Positions 45,936-55,530 of a DNA stretch of 64,000 nucleotides are shown here, in pieces. A program made the translations under genes and the position numbers. This DNA comes from Rivularia sp034931125 (GTDB lineage Bacteria; Cyanobacteriota; Cyanobacteriia; Cyanobacteriales; Nostocaceae). Below the pieces are notes generated by a model that did not search any database, had not been told where the DNA came from, and saw nothing but the letters and a program-made list of their open reading frames with translations. Within the stretch, counting starts at the first letter, position 1. Each line of letters opens with the position of its first letter. The stretch lies in the NCBI RefSeq assembly GCF_034931125.1, contig NZ_JAYGHM010000007.1, positions 116,430-180,429 of the forward strand, written 5' to 3'.

Positions 45936-46499
45936 ATGTCCTCTGCGATCGCTGTTGAGAAAAAAAAGTTAAAAAACCCCCCCTTGGAACTTCATTACTT
46001 AGGGGATAAGGTCTTGAGACAACCTGCAAAGCGCATATCAAAGGTAGATGACGAACTTCGTCAATTGGTGCGCGAAATGCTGCAAACTATGTACAGCAAT
46101 GACGGTATTGGTTTAGCTGCACCCCAAGTGGGAGTTCACAAACAGCTAATCGTTATGGATATTGAACCGGATAACGCAGCAAATCCCCCATTGGTTTTGA
46201 TTAATCCTGTTATTAAAAAAGCTTACGGTAACATCTGCGTAGAACAAGAAGGATGTTTAAGTATTCCGGGTGTTTATCTGGATGTCAAACGTCCCGAAAT
46301 GGTCGAAGTTGCCTACAAAGATGAAAATGGTCGTCCGCAAACCCTCAAAGCAGGGGATTTACTCGCACGCTGTATCCAACACGAGATGGATCATCTCAAT
46401 GGTGTAGTATTTGTAGACCGAGTAGAAAACACCATAATTTTGACGCAAGAGCTATCTAAGAATGGTTTTTCCCATCAAGCTGTAAAATCAATAGCATAG
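45936..46499 (+). CDS. def: Peptide deformylase
   Basis: Removes the formyl group from nascent N-termini. 187 residues with all three motifs: GIGLAAPQVG at about 58-67, EGCLSIPG at about 107-114 and QHEMDHLNG at about 149-157 (two His and one Cys bind the metal). Standard length. A small membrane-protein gene follows 13 bases later and may be co-transcribed. Confidence 0.97.
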   Translation: MSSAIAVEKKKLKNPPLELHYLGDKVLRQPAKRISKVDDELRQLVREMLQTMYSNDGIGLAAPQVGVHKQLIVMDIEPDNAANPPLVLINPVIKKAYGNICVEQEGCLSIPGVYLDVKRPEMVEVAYKDENGRPQTLKAGDLLARCIQHEMDHLNGVVFVDRVENTIILTQELSKNGFSHQAVKSIA

Positions 46500-46512
46500 A
46501 AGGGGAAAATTT

Positions 46513-46719
46513 ATGAACACAATGACTCCGATTAGCGGTTTGTTTTTACTTGGTTCTTGCATCACTGCGATCGCAGCAGTTGGTTCAATTTTTGAGCTAA
46601 GTTCAGGACAACCAGATCTCGGAATGCAAAATACCGCAATTATCTTGGGAATTAGCATTCCGCTGACATTTTTGTTTTTCTTTGCCGCAGTACGAGATGC
46701 ACGAGCTAATATGAAATAA
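46513..46719 (+). CDS. Small two-helix membrane protein
   Basis: 68 residues. Two hydrophobic helices (about 8-29 and 42-60) flank the short polar loop SSGQPDLG; the C-terminus is basic (VRDARANMK). It follows def by 13 bases on the same strand with a ribosome site (AGAAGGGGAAAA), suggesting co-expression. The pattern is familiar from conserved cyanobacterial small proteins. Function unknown. Confidence 0.65.
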   Translation: MNTMTPISGLFLLGSCITAIAAVGSIFELSSGQPDLGMQNTAIILGISIPLTFLFFFAAVRDARANMK

Positions 46720-46855
46720 GCATCAGGTACGAATAAAGGAAAAAGGAAAAGGAACAAAGTTTAACTTTATTCTTTGACCTTTTACCTTTTTATTTTTGTG
46801 AGAATGGGTAATTGGTAATGGGTAATTGGTAATATAAAATCATTTAACTCCTAAC

Positions 46856-47102
46856 NNNNNNNNNNNNNNNNNNNNNNNNNNNNNNNNNNNNNNNNNNNNN
46901 NNNNNNNNNNNNNNNNNNNNNNNNNNNNNNNNNNNNNNNNNNNNNNNNNNNNNNNNNNNNNNNNNNNNNNNNNNNNNNNNNNNNNNNNNNNNNNNNNNNN
47001 NNNNNNNNNNNNNNNNNNNNNNNNNNNNNNNNNNNNNNNNNNNNNNNNNNNNNNNNNNNNNNNNNNNNNNNNNNNNNNNNNNNNNNNNNNNNNNNNNNNN
47101 NN
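46856..47102. other. Assembly gap (247 N)
   Basis: A run of N flanked on both sides by CTAACTCC heptamer repeats (…ACTCCTAAC before, TAACTCCTCATC after). The gap probably reflects unresolved tandem repeats between convergent genes. Confidence 0.95.
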
Positions 47103-47118
47103 TAACTCCTCATCTCAC

Positions 47119-47913
47119 TTAATAACCCGAAATTTTCTCCCCATACCCAACTTCCACATCATCAAAATAAATTATTCGAGAATCGACGATTGATTTTTGC
47201 GGACTGTATTTCCAATCTGGCTTATATAAACCAATTTTTAGATAAACACCTTTTTCATCGTTATAAGAATTTGGGCCTTTACTATTGATAATTTTTTGTT
47301 TATTTTGCCAAACTTCTACTATTCCATCCTGTAAATAAGACCATTTGATATGAAAAGTCCATTCAACCCATTTTCCTTTCAAATCATCTATTTTTCCTTC
47401 CCATAAAACCAATTTACCTTCAGGAGTATTGTTTTCAGTTACTTCGCGAGAATCCCATTGTTTTCGTATACTAATTTTATCGCCTTTAATACCCACTGAT
47501 AAAGGGGGACTTCGCCAAGTTTCTCCCTTATCAAAGTCAGGATAGCCGTGCCATTGAGTGATAATTTCAAATGAATTGGGGTCAGTTTCCCAATCGTTTG
47601 GGATAAACATCCTCAAACGATACCAATTATCACCTAAAGGTTTTTCTATCCTTGCTGCAAGTTCGGAACGTTTACCTTGATTAACGTCCTTATCATTCCG
47701 TCGTAACTCAAATTTAGCGGATTGTTTTCCTTGATAAGATTCCTGATTAGAATATTGAAAAGAGTCTTTGCAACAAACTTCTAAACCCTTCCAAAGCTCT
47801 CCTTGATAAAATTTACTTTCTTCAAAATCATCTCGAAGAGTATTTGCTTTTGAAGATTGAATTGTAAGCAATAAAACCAAAAGGAAACAAAACCGAATAG
47901 CCAATTTCATCAC
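47119..47913 (-). CDS. Secreted polysaccharide lyase (heparin lyase I-like fold)
   Basis: 264 residues. A signal peptide (about 1-23) ends in SSKAN. The mature part is a beta-jelly-roll: SAKFELRRNDKDVNQGKRSELA (about 65-86), WYRLRMFIPNDWETD, FEIITQWHGYPD, KGKWVEWTFHIKWS, YLKIGLYKPDW and IYFDDVEVG. This matches the heparin lyase I / glucuronan-lyase-like superfamily that cleaves uronic-acid polysaccharides by beta-elimination. The substrate could be the cell's own sheath or an environmental glycan. Single gene. Confidence 0.8.
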   Translation of the reverse strand: MMKLAIRFCFLLVLLLTIQSSKANTLRDDFEESKFYQGELWKGLEVCCKDSFQYSNQESYQGKQSAKFELRRNDKDVNQGKRSELAARIEKPLGDNWYRLRMFIPNDWETDPNSFEIITQWHGYPDFDKGETWRSPPLSVGIKGDKISIRKQWDSREVTENNTPEGKLVLWEGKIDDLKGKWVEWTFHIKWSYLQDGIVEVWQNKQKIINSKGPNSYNDEKGVYLKIGLYKPDWKYSPQKSIVDSRIIYFDDVEVGYGEKISGY

Positions 47914-48353
47914 GTAAATAGAACAACACCACGCATTTATAACATAACTTTCTTGAAAAGCTATAGTTATTAATAAGCTTGATGCTTAAATTTGTGATCC
48001 AAAGTTCATATTAGTCCTAATAATTTATGATTAACGCAATTCCTCCTTAAAACCAGGGCTGATTCATTCAATAAGGCAAAATAAAGCTTTTTTTATAGTT
48101 TTATCCGCAATTTTTAATAGTAATGCAACTCATGCTAACCTGTACTAATATTTTTTAGTTAAATCTAAATACTGAAGTCTGAGCGGGAATCTGCATATTT
48201 TAAGTTAGACGCGACAATATTTACGATAACATTTATAAAATAATCTATAATGCCATTTATTTTGTTGTTGTCTAAGTAGTTGTTTGCCACCGAATATTCT
48301 TTCAGCATAATTAAGTTATTGTCAGCAAAAAACTCGAATAACCGATAATTATC
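47914..48353. other. AT-rich divergent intergenic region
   Basis: 440 bases, AT-rich, between the divergent lyase and nuclease genes. No gene, repeat or clear promoter was recognised. Confidence 0.4.
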
Positions 48354-49220
48354 ATGTCCATCTCTAATTTGACACAAAGTCAATTAATGCGACTTTCCCA
48401 AGGACAGCTTAACTTATTAGAACGTTGTCCCCGTCAATTTCAACATACTTATTTAGAACAACTCCGTCCTCCTACTAAGCCAGAAAACGAAGAAAAGCAG
48501 TTGCAGGGAAGTCGCTTTCACTTACTGATGCAGCAGCGAGAAATGGGCTTGAAAATTGGTAAGTTTTTGCAAGCTGATGCTAATGATAAAGATAATCAAA
48601 ATATTTTACAACTGCAAAACTGGATGAGAGCTTTTGCGATCGCAGCACCAGAGATTTTAACTCAAGAAACTGCAAATAGCGAAACGTTTCGCGAAAGCGA
48701 ACATTATCGCACTTTACAAGTCCAAGACTATTTGCTTACCGCGATCTACGACTTATTAATTGCAGATAAACAACAAGCACAGATTTTCGACTGGAAAACT
48801 TATCCTAAACCCCAGAATAAACGTCATCTGGAATACAATTGGCAAACACGTCTTTATCTGTACGTATTAGCAGAAACCAGCAACTATCCACCAGAAAATA
48901 TTTCGATGACTTATTGGTTTGTACAATCGGAAAGTAAACCCCACAGCATCGAATTTACCTATAGTTCTTCCCAGCATCAGCAAATCAAAAAGAAACTCAA
49001 TCAACATTTAGATCGGTTAACCCAGTGGCTGGAAGCTTATCAACAAGGAGAACAATTTCCTCAACTTTCCGTTGGGAACAAAACGTGCAATCATTGCCAG
49101 TATGCTTCTCGTTGTCAAAGACTGTTTGTTGGTTCTGAGAAAAAATCATCTCAAGACTTACCTGGGGTCGATGCGACTTTAGTTAACTTAGCTAACATTC
49201 AAGAAGTACCCATGAGTTGA
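48354..49220 (+). CDS. RecB-type PD-(D/E)XK nuclease with Cys cluster
   Basis: 288 residues. The catalytic core has DLLIADKQQAQIFDWKTYP (motif II D..DWK, about 130-150) and NWQTRLYLYVLAE (motif IV QxxLY, about 162-174). An N-terminal Cys (LERCPRQF, near residue 24) and a C-terminal CNHCQYASRC cluster (about 244-253) together match the 4Fe-4S site of AddB/Cas4-type nucleases. No cas gene or helicase is adjacent. A repair role is likely but not shown. Confidence 0.82.
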   Translation: MSISNLTQSQLMRLSQGQLNLLERCPRQFQHTYLEQLRPPTKPENEEKQLQGSRFHLLMQQREMGLKIGKFLQADANDKDNQNILQLQNWMRAFAIAAPEILTQETANSETFRESEHYRTLQVQDYLLTAIYDLLIADKQQAQIFDWKTYPKPQNKRHLEYNWQTRLYLYVLAETSNYPPENISMTYWFVQSESKPHSIEFTYSSSQHQQIKKKLNQHLDRLTQWLEAYQQGEQFPQLSVGNKTCNHCQYASRCQRLFVGSEKKSSQDLPGVDATLVNLANIQEVPMS

Positions 49221-49238
49221 TAACTTCTTAACTATTTT

Positions 49239-49865
49239 ATGCAGTTAGAAAATAAAAATGTAGTTTACGTCCGCGAATTAAAAATTGATGACATTGCGCC
49301 AGTTTTTCACTTAGGTGAACAATTATTTACTAGTGACTTATATCCTTATTTATATAGAACCTGGGATGAATGGGAGGTAATTGGACTTTACAATACAGAT
49401 GCCGAATATTGTCTAGTTGCTGAAATTGATGGAGAATTAGCAGGCTTTATTTTAGGAACAATTATTAGTAAAGCATCTTGGACTTACGGGTATATTCTTT
49501 GGTTGGGAGTAAACCCACAATTTCAACGTCGCTATGTAGCAGATAAGTTAGTTGATAACCTTGTTTCTCGGATGATTGAAGATGGAGCGAGATTTATGCT
49601 TGCTGATACAGATCCGGCAAATATTGCAGCCGTTAAGTTCTTTCATCGTAAAGGTTTTGGCAATACACGGCAACATATTTTTTTATCGATGAATTTAAGC
49701 AAACACGAACAGTATGGCAGATTAATTGAATACGAACATCAAAAAGCTGAAAGGGCTGGTTACAGACGTTCTAATATCCGCGCACGCAAACCAGAATTAG
49801 TTGGTGGTGAAACGATTATTAAACCTATAGAGAAAGAATTTGATGAAGAAAATCAATTAAGCTGA
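49239..49865 (+). CDS. GNAT family N-acetyltransferase
   Basis: 208 residues. GNAT fold: VRELKIDDIAPVFHLGEQLF at the N-terminus, LAGFILGTIISKASWTYGYILWLGVNPQFQRRYVADKLVDNLV (acetyl-CoA-binding loop Q-x-R-x-x-V, about 84-98), then ANIAAVKFFHRKGFGNTRQHIFLSM. A charged tail (about 160-208) extends beyond the fold. Substrate unknown; RimI-like protein acetylation is possible. It begins 18 bases after the nuclease gene. Confidence 0.85.
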   Translation: MQLENKNVVYVRELKIDDIAPVFHLGEQLFTSDLYPYLYRTWDEWEVIGLYNTDAEYCLVAEIDGELAGFILGTIISKASWTYGYILWLGVNPQFQRRYVADKLVDNLVSRMIEDGARFMLADTDPANIAAVKFFHRKGFGNTRQHIFLSMNLSKHEQYGRLIEYEHQKAERAGYRRSNIRARKPELVGGETIIKPIEKEFDEENQLS

Positions 49866-50530
49866 TACAATTTCGGATTACCCTACGGGAAGACGCTTCC
49901 GCGTCAATGGATTTTGGATTGATATAAGTTAGTAATTAGATAAAGTTAGATCGATACATCTGTTGCATAAGTTTTTATATAGGGAATAGAAAATAGATAA
50001 TGGTTATATAGCAACCGTAAATCATTTATAAAAACTCATAGTTATTAATATTTATAATTGTAGTGCGAGCATCTTGCTCGCTACTGCCAGCGAGTAAGAT
50101 GCATGTCCTTACGGACACGCTGCGCTACCGCACTACTTACTTATTTATATTTCACAAATCATTTAGGACTGCTATATAACTCAACTGTAAATATATAAAT
50201 AATTTTGATTGATTACTATTTCACCAGATTAATTTTGTAGGCTAACGTATTTGTAGTGTTCGGGTCTCGCTCCCTACAAGTCACCAGCGAGCTTTTAGAA
50301 TTAATAACCAGCGAGCAAGATGCTCGCACTACCCCATCCCCTCACAACTTACAGCAGTTTGCAAATAAATGAGGTACATTCCCCTTACTTCCTAATTCCT
50401 TATAACGATATGTCCTGTACCTCACTCAAATGAAATCGACTGTATATGGCAAAGCATTAGTTATTTGTAATCCAAAATCTATTGACGCGCAAGCGTCTTC
50501 TCGTAGAGTAATCTAAAATCCAAAATCATT
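49866..50530. repeat. Repeat hotspot between GNAT gene and recJ
   Basis: 665 bases with no gene. In order: the GACGCG-type palindrome (49877-49907, reverse orientation), GTAGTGCGAGC/GCACTAC palindromes (about 50061-50137 and 50253-50331), the inverted-repeat element copy at 50350-50444, and another GACGCG palindrome at 50482-50512. At least three dispersed repeat families are therefore inserted side by side. Confidence 0.75.
50350..50444. mobile_element. Short inverted-repeat element, copy 2
   Basis: 95 bases: TACAGCAGTTTGCAAATAAA..TGAGGTACATTCCCC at the left; TGTCCTGTACCTCACTCAAA..ATCGACTGTA at the right. It is the reverse complement of the element at 8323-8409, with a few substitutions and an 8-base longer middle. 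Confidence 0.7.
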
Positions 50531-52930
50531 ATGATGTCCGAACAACAGTGGATTCTTGTATCAACAGAAGAACCACCTAAATGGTTCTTAGAATTAGTAA
50601 AACAGCATATACCGACATCGAAAGGAAATTTTGCCGCGCAATTATTATGGCAAAGAGGAATTAAAGATAAAACTCAGCTTGAAAATCACATTAATCCCGA
50701 ATCTTATCAAAGTGCAAGCCCGTTTGAGTTTGGACAAGAAATGCACTTAGCAGTAGAAAGGTTGAAACAAGCGCAAAGCAGTAATGAAAAAGTTGTAATT
50801 TGGGGGGATTTCGACGCTGACGGTATTACTTCTACAGCAGTTTTGTGGGATGGGTTAGGACAATTTATTCCTAATACGTGTTTAAATTATTACATTCCCA
50901 ATCGATTGTCTGAATCTCACGGGCTGAATATTTCGGGAATCGAGAAGCTTAAACAGCAGGGATGCCAGCTAATCGTTACTTGCGATACAGGCAGTACTAA
51001 TGTAGATGAAATTATCTATGCAAACAGTTTAGATATAGACATTATTATTACAGACCATCACACCTTATTATCAGAACGTCCACCCGTAACCGCAATTATT
51101 AATCCCCGGAATCTACCCGAATCCCATCAACTATTTCATCTTTCTGGAGTAGCAGTAGCTTACAAATTAGTAGAAGCTCTTTACATCAGCTTCCCACAAA
51201 TACCACAACAGCCATTAGAAGATTTGCTAGATTTAGTTGCAGTCGGATTAATAGCCGATTTAGTAAAATTGAGCGGAGACTGTCGCTACTTAGCGCAATT
51301 AGGAATTGGACAACTGCAAAAAGACTTCAAAAAATCGCCAGCAGCCAGAAGAAGACCCGGTGTAGGAAGACTACTAGAATTGTGCCAGAAAAATGGCGAT
51401 CGCCCTACAGATATTTCCTTTGGTTTAGGACCGCGAATCAATGCTGTTAGTCGAATTCAAGGAGATGCAAGTTTTTGCGTAGAATTACTAACTAGTACCG
51501 ACCATCAGCGCGTTTGCGAGCTAGCGGAAATAACCGAACTTGCAAACACTCGTCGTAAATCTTTACAAAAAGATGTAGCTCGTCATGTTGAGCAAAAGCT
51601 TTCTCAAATGGACTTGTCAACCACCAGCGTTATAGTTCTCGCAGACCCTCAATGGGCAGTTGGCGTTTTAGGATTAGTCGCCGGACAGGTAGCGCAAGAT
51701 ACAGGAAGACCGACGGTTTTATTAAGCACTGAAATCGTAGAGGGGGTAGAAGGGGTAGATAAAAAAGATATTTCTCCCCGTCCCCCAATCCCCCCATCCC
51801 CCAATCCCCCCATCCCCTCTCCCCCTCTCCTCGCAAGAGGTTCTGCACGTTCGGTTAACTCGGTTGATTTGTATCAGTTAGTCAAAGCTCAAGAGCATTT
51901 ACTGCATCGCTTCGGAGGACATCCTTTTGCAGCAGGTTTGAGTATTCCAGTAGAAAATATCCCTTTATTTACAGAAGCAATTAACCAGCAGTTGCGACAA
52001 ATAACCGGAGGTGCAATACCAACACCAAAAATAGAAGCAGACTTAATTGTGAATGTCGCAGACTTAGGTAAAGAATTATTTTTAGAATTAAAGCTACTTG
52101 AACCCTGCGGAATGGGTAATCCAGTTCCAAAACTTTTGATTGAAAACTGTTGGTTTGAAAATAGTTGGCATCGCAATCAGCAAGATTCGCGGGGTCAAAA
52201 AATCCAGTATATTAAAACAGAATTTGATATCCGGGACGACTCCACGAAAAATCGTTTTCCCGGTATTTGGTGGGGACATTATAAAGATGAATTACCACCC
52301 CAGAAATGCGATTGTATAGTTGAGCTAGACTATAACACTTTCAAAAAACGTTATGAAATTAGATTAATAGCAGTACGTCCTGCCAAAAATGTAATTAATC
52401 AAGTTTATAGTAGTTTGTCATCAATTTTAGATTGGCGTAATCTTTCTCCAAACAATTATCCATCATTCTCCGACTCAACTCTTATCCTCGAAGAATGTCC
52501 GACCCGTTGGGATGATTTACGAGTATGGGTAAGACGTTCTTTTCACAAACAGCAACCGCTAGCATTAGCATGGTCTGAAACTAATCCCCAGCCACCAGAA
52601 GAAATTTGGTTTACGCTTGTAGGAATAGCTAAATATCTGTGCCGTACAAATCAACCCGTTACCCGCGTAAAACTGTTAGAAAAACTATCAATAAGTACCC
52701 AAACATTACATTTAGGTTTTCAAGCTTTAAAATCTTTAGGTTATATCATCAAATCGCAAGATAATTACTTGATATTCACTCATGAAGCTAATATAAATAC
52801 TACCGAACAAGCAAAACTAGCAATCAAAAAGTTTATCGCCGCAATACGTGAAGAAGAATTCCAAAAACATTATTTTGATAAAGTCCCGTTGTCAATTATC
52901 AATCATCAGTTAATAGTTGAGAGGGAATAG
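50531..52930 (+). CDS. recJ: Single-stranded-DNA exonuclease RecJ with repeat-derived insert
   Basis: 5'-3' ssDNA exonuclease in recombination and repair. 799 residues. DHH domain: WGDFDADGITSTAV (about 94-107), CDTGSTNVDE and IITDHHTLL (about 173-181), GLGPRINAVSRI. DHHA1: WAVGVLGLVAGQVAQDTGRPTVLL (about 374-397) and RFGGHPFAAGLSI (about 458-470). Between these two DHHA1 blocks a Pro-rich stretch (about 415-440) is encoded by tandem CCCCCAT/CCCCCAA heptamers at about 51780-51835, an in-frame repeat invasion. A cyanobacterial-type C-terminal extension with a winged helix follows. Confidence 0.93.
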   Translation: MMSEQQWILVSTEEPPKWFLELVKQHIPTSKGNFAAQLLWQRGIKDKTQLENHINPESYQSASPFEFGQEMHLAVERLKQAQSSNEKVVIWGDFDADGITSTAVLWDGLGQFIPNTCLNYYIPNRLSESHGLNISGIEKLKQQGCQLIVTCDTGSTNVDEIIYANSLDIDIIITDHHTLLSERPPVTAIINPRNLPESHQLFHLSGVAVAYKLVEALYISFPQIPQQPLEDLLDLVAVGLIADLVKLSGDCRYLAQLGIGQLQKDFKKSPAARRRPGVGRLLELCQKNGDRPTDISFGLGPRINAVSRIQGDASFCVELLTSTDHQRVCELAEITELANTRRKSLQKDVARHVEQKLSQMDLSTTSVIVLADPQWAVGVLGLVAGQVAQDTGRPTVLLSTEIVEGVEGVDKKDISPRPPIPPSPNPPIPSPPLLARGSARSVNSVDLYQLVKAQEHLLHRFGGHPFAAGLSIPVENIPLFTEAINQQLRQITGGAIPTPKIEADLIVNVADLGKELFLELKLLEPCGMGNPVPKLLIENCWFENSWHRNQQDSRGQKIQYIKTEFDIRDDSTKNRFPGIWWGHYKDELPPQKCDCIVELDYNTFKKRYEIRLIAVRPAKNVINQVYSSLSSILDWRNLSPNNYPSFSDSTLILEECPTRWDDLRVWVRRSFHKQQPLALAWSETNPQPPEEIWFTLVGIAKYLCRTNQPVTRVKLLEKLSISTQTLHLGFQALKSLGYIIKSQDNYLIFTHEANINTTEQAKLAIKKFIAAIREEEFQKHYFDKVPLSIINHQLIVERE

Positions 52931-53021
52931 GTAATAGGTAATAGGTAATAGGTAATAGGTATCAACAACTCCTAACTCCTAACTCCTAACTCTTAACTCC
53001 GGCTTTCCCAACTCCCAACTC
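52931..53021. repeat. Heptamer arrays between recJ and ydcF-like gene
   Basis: GGTAATA repeated about five times (52930-52962), then CTAACTC/TAACTCC heptamers to about 53035, running into the 3' end of the convergent gene. Confidence 0.85.
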
Positions 53022-53726
53022 CTAACTCCTAACTTTTAAATTCCCCTGACGTTCGCATTTAAAACCACGACTTTGCCATTCTTGTAAATTAACATTACTT
53101 AACTGTATGACATTAGAACATTGCGGTTTGATGACTTGACTTAATCCCGCCCAAAATACGCTGCGGGTAACATCTAAACTAGTTTTCAACCAATACTCGC
53201 GATTTCCTGGAATGCCAACTTCTTGAATTATGTCAGGTTCTACCCACATTCCATGAGCGCCTAAAAGTATTTGTGCCATCCATTTAGCTCGGGGTAAATG
53301 TGTCGTAGAGGTAATTAGTTTCACCTTATGCACGCCCCACTTTTGCAAGATTGGAATACTATAGTAAAAGTTATCAAAAGTGGAGTCAGCACATTTTTCT
53401 AACCAAACATTATCTATAGGTGCAGCAAGACGTTGAAAGATTAGCCAAACACAAGGGTCGGGAGAACCGCTAGAAATCAATATCGGGATTTGTGGGTACT
53501 TCTGCGCTAGTTCGGCAACGTATATCTCTCGCTTGATACTGCCACCTAATACGAAAAAGGCATCTACTGGCTTGGAAGAAGCAAAAAATACAGTTATAGT
53601 AGTGAAAAGCAACCAAATAGTCACCAACAGGCTAATACCAATAGTAAATCTCTGTGAAAAACGCCACAATTTCTTAGATGGTCTTCTACCTTGAGAAAAT
53701 TGGTCATTTTTTACTTTACGATTCAT
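53022..53726 (-). CDS. YdcF/ElyC-type (DUF218) membrane protein
   Basis: 234 residues. One N-terminal membrane helix (about 28-50, FTIGISLLVTIWLLFTTITVFF), then a DUF218 fold: DAFFVLGGSIKREIYVAEL (about 56-74), PILISSGSPDPC, TFDNFYYSIPIL (the usual S/T..N motif) and VKLITSTTHLPRAKWMAQILL. Members (ElyC, SanA) act in envelope-lipid or peptidoglycan maintenance; the substrate is unknown. The 3' end lies within heptamer repeats. Convergent with recJ. Confidence 0.83.
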   Translation of the reverse strand: MNRKVKNDQFSQGRRPSKKLWRFSQRFTIGISLLVTIWLLFTTITVFFASSKPVDAFFVLGGSIKREIYVAELAQKYPQIPILISSGSPDPCVWLIFQRLAAPIDNVWLEKCADSTFDNFYYSIPILQKWGVHKVKLITSTTHLPRAKWMAQILLGAHGMWVEPDIIQEVGIPGNREYWLKTSLDVTRSVFWAGLSQVIKPQCSNVIQLSNVNLQEWQSRGFKCERQGNLKVRS

Positions 53727-54045
53727 GGTAAACCCAAATAAAATAGTCGGTTGTAGTTTTGCTAAAATCTATAGTTAATGTAACTAATATAGCTAAGTGA
53801 TAAACTCTAATTCGGCAAGTAAAATTGAGTGCTAGTATGACACTGATGAAAGTGGCATAGGAATGAATTAAGCTTGCGGAGGAAACTGACTAAGTTAAGA
53901 AACTCGATTGAGACTTGATAAACGTATTTTGAAAAAACTTCAAGGATAAGCGTCAAAAAGTCAGATTCCGAATCGCAAAACTTATCAGTTTCCGGATTAT
54001 CTGATTGCTAAACTGTCAAAAACAAAATCATTCGTGCAAACATAA
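53727..54045. other. Divergent intergenic region
   Basis: 319 bases between the divergent DUF218 and ctp genes. AT-rich with no repeat; presumably holds both promoters but no clear boxes were found. Confidence 0.4.
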
Positions 54046-55374
54046 ATGAAACAATCAGCGAAACGTTACTCACCGCTGCAATCGGCTTTTCTTGGTGGAG
54101 CAATAGTCACCACAGCAGCAGTGTCTGTATTTGGTCCAGTTTGGTGTCGTTCCGTTCATGCTGCTCTACAAGATAGCCCCAAAGCAATTGTTGACCAAGT
54201 GTGGCAATTAGTAAATCGCGAGTATGTAGATGGCTCGTTTAACAACCAAGACTGGATAGCTGCTAGAAAGACGTTGTTAAAAAGTAACTATACTTCTCGC
54301 GAGCAAGCTTATACCGCAATTCGCCAAACTTTGAAAAAATTGGGCGACCCATACACTCGTTTTATGGACCCCCAAGATTATCAGTCTCTGACTTCTCAGA
54401 CTTCTGGGGAAGTTTCCGGAATTGGTATTCGTATGGAGGTAAATCCCCAAACTCAGCTTTTAACGGTTGTAGAGGCTTTAGAAAATTCTCCAGCATTGAA
54501 AGCGGGTATTAAAGCTGGTGATGTGATTTTGGCGATTGAGGGAAAATCCACCAAAAACATGAAAATAGAGGATGCTTCGGAGTTGATTCGAGGTAAGGTG
54601 GGTACTTCTATTAACTTAAGTTTAGGAAGAGCTACTCAAAAAGCATTTGATGTCAAGCTAACGCGATCGACTATTGAAGTGCCAACTGTAAGCTATACCT
54701 TGAGAAAAGAAGGTACTCGGCAGGTTGGCTATATCCGGTTGCGCGAATTTAGCGCTCATGCAGCAGAGCAAATGCAGCGTGCTATCCGTCAATTGAATGT
54801 GAGTAACGTTGACGGCTTCGTATTAGACCTGCGAGGAAACCCAGGTGGCTTGTTAAATGCGAGTATTGAAATCGCTCGGATGTGGATTCCTCAAGGATCG
54901 ATTGTTCGCACGGAAGACCGCAAAGGTGGAAGCGAATTGACAAAAGCTAACAACACAGCTTTAACAAATCGTCCGCTAGTAGTCTTAGTAGATGGTAACT
55001 CAGCTAGTGCCAGTGAAATTCTTACAGGCGCACTAAAAGACAATAAGCGAGCAACTGTAGTCGGTTCTAAAACCTTTGGGAAAGCATTAGTGCAATCAGT
55101 TCACGAATTAGCGGATGGTTCTGGTATCGCAATTACTATTGCTCATTACTATACTCCTGAAGGAACCGATATTAATCACAAGGGAATTACACCCGATATA
55201 GAAGTTGATTTAACAGCATCGCAGGAACGTCAGCTTGCAAGCGATCCAAGATTGTTGGGAACAAATCAAGACCCTCACTATGCGCGTGCGCTCTCGATTT
55301 TATCAAACAACAACTTTGCATCTGGGGAGCAAAATCAAGTTTCTCGTAATTCTGTAGTGTTGCCCAAGCCTTAA
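54046..55374 (+). CDS. Carboxyl-terminal processing protease (S41)
   Basis: 442 residues. An N-terminal signal/anchor (about 12-35, LGGAIVTTAAVSVFGPVW) sends it to the thylakoid lumen or periplasm. A PDZ domain (about 115-200) contains GVILAIEGKST-like turns. The S41 protease part has VDGNSASASEILTGAL (catalytic Ser among residues 319-323) and SKTFGKALVQ (catalytic Lys about 346). This is the CtpA/B/C family; CtpA matures photosystem II D1, but which paralogue this is cannot be settled, so no symbol is given. Confidence 0.93.
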   Translation: MKQSAKRYSPLQSAFLGGAIVTTAAVSVFGPVWCRSVHAALQDSPKAIVDQVWQLVNREYVDGSFNNQDWIAARKTLLKSNYTSREQAYTAIRQTLKKLGDPYTRFMDPQDYQSLTSQTSGEVSGIGIRMEVNPQTQLLTVVEALENSPALKAGIKAGDVILAIEGKSTKNMKIEDASELIRGKVGTSINLSLGRATQKAFDVKLTRSTIEVPTVSYTLRKEGTRQVGYIRLREFSAHAAEQMQRAIRQLNVSNVDGFVLDLRGNPGGLLNASIEIARMWIPQGSIVRTEDRKGGSELTKANNTALTNRPLVVLVDGNSASASEILTGALKDNKRATVVGSKTFGKALVQSVHELADGSGIAITIAHYYTPEGTDINHKGITPDIEVDLTASQERQLASDPRLLGTNQDPHYARALSILSNNNFASGEQNQVSRNSVVLPKP

Positions 55375-55530
55375 AAAGTTATTCGCGATCGCGTATTGTT
55401 TAATATTAGTATTAGCAGCGTTGGTAGTGGGTTCGCCTACTGCCAATTCTGACTTTGAGAGGGAAAATAATAGATGTCACATCCCAATATTTTTGTTGAT
55501 ATAAATAAAAATATAAATTAAAACATAAAT

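Noticed and set aside
48354..49220. Cas4 assignment for the PD-(D/E)XK nuclease
   Set aside because: Motifs fit Cas4/AddB equally and no CRISPR or cas genes are present, so a general RecB-type nuclease is the safer call.
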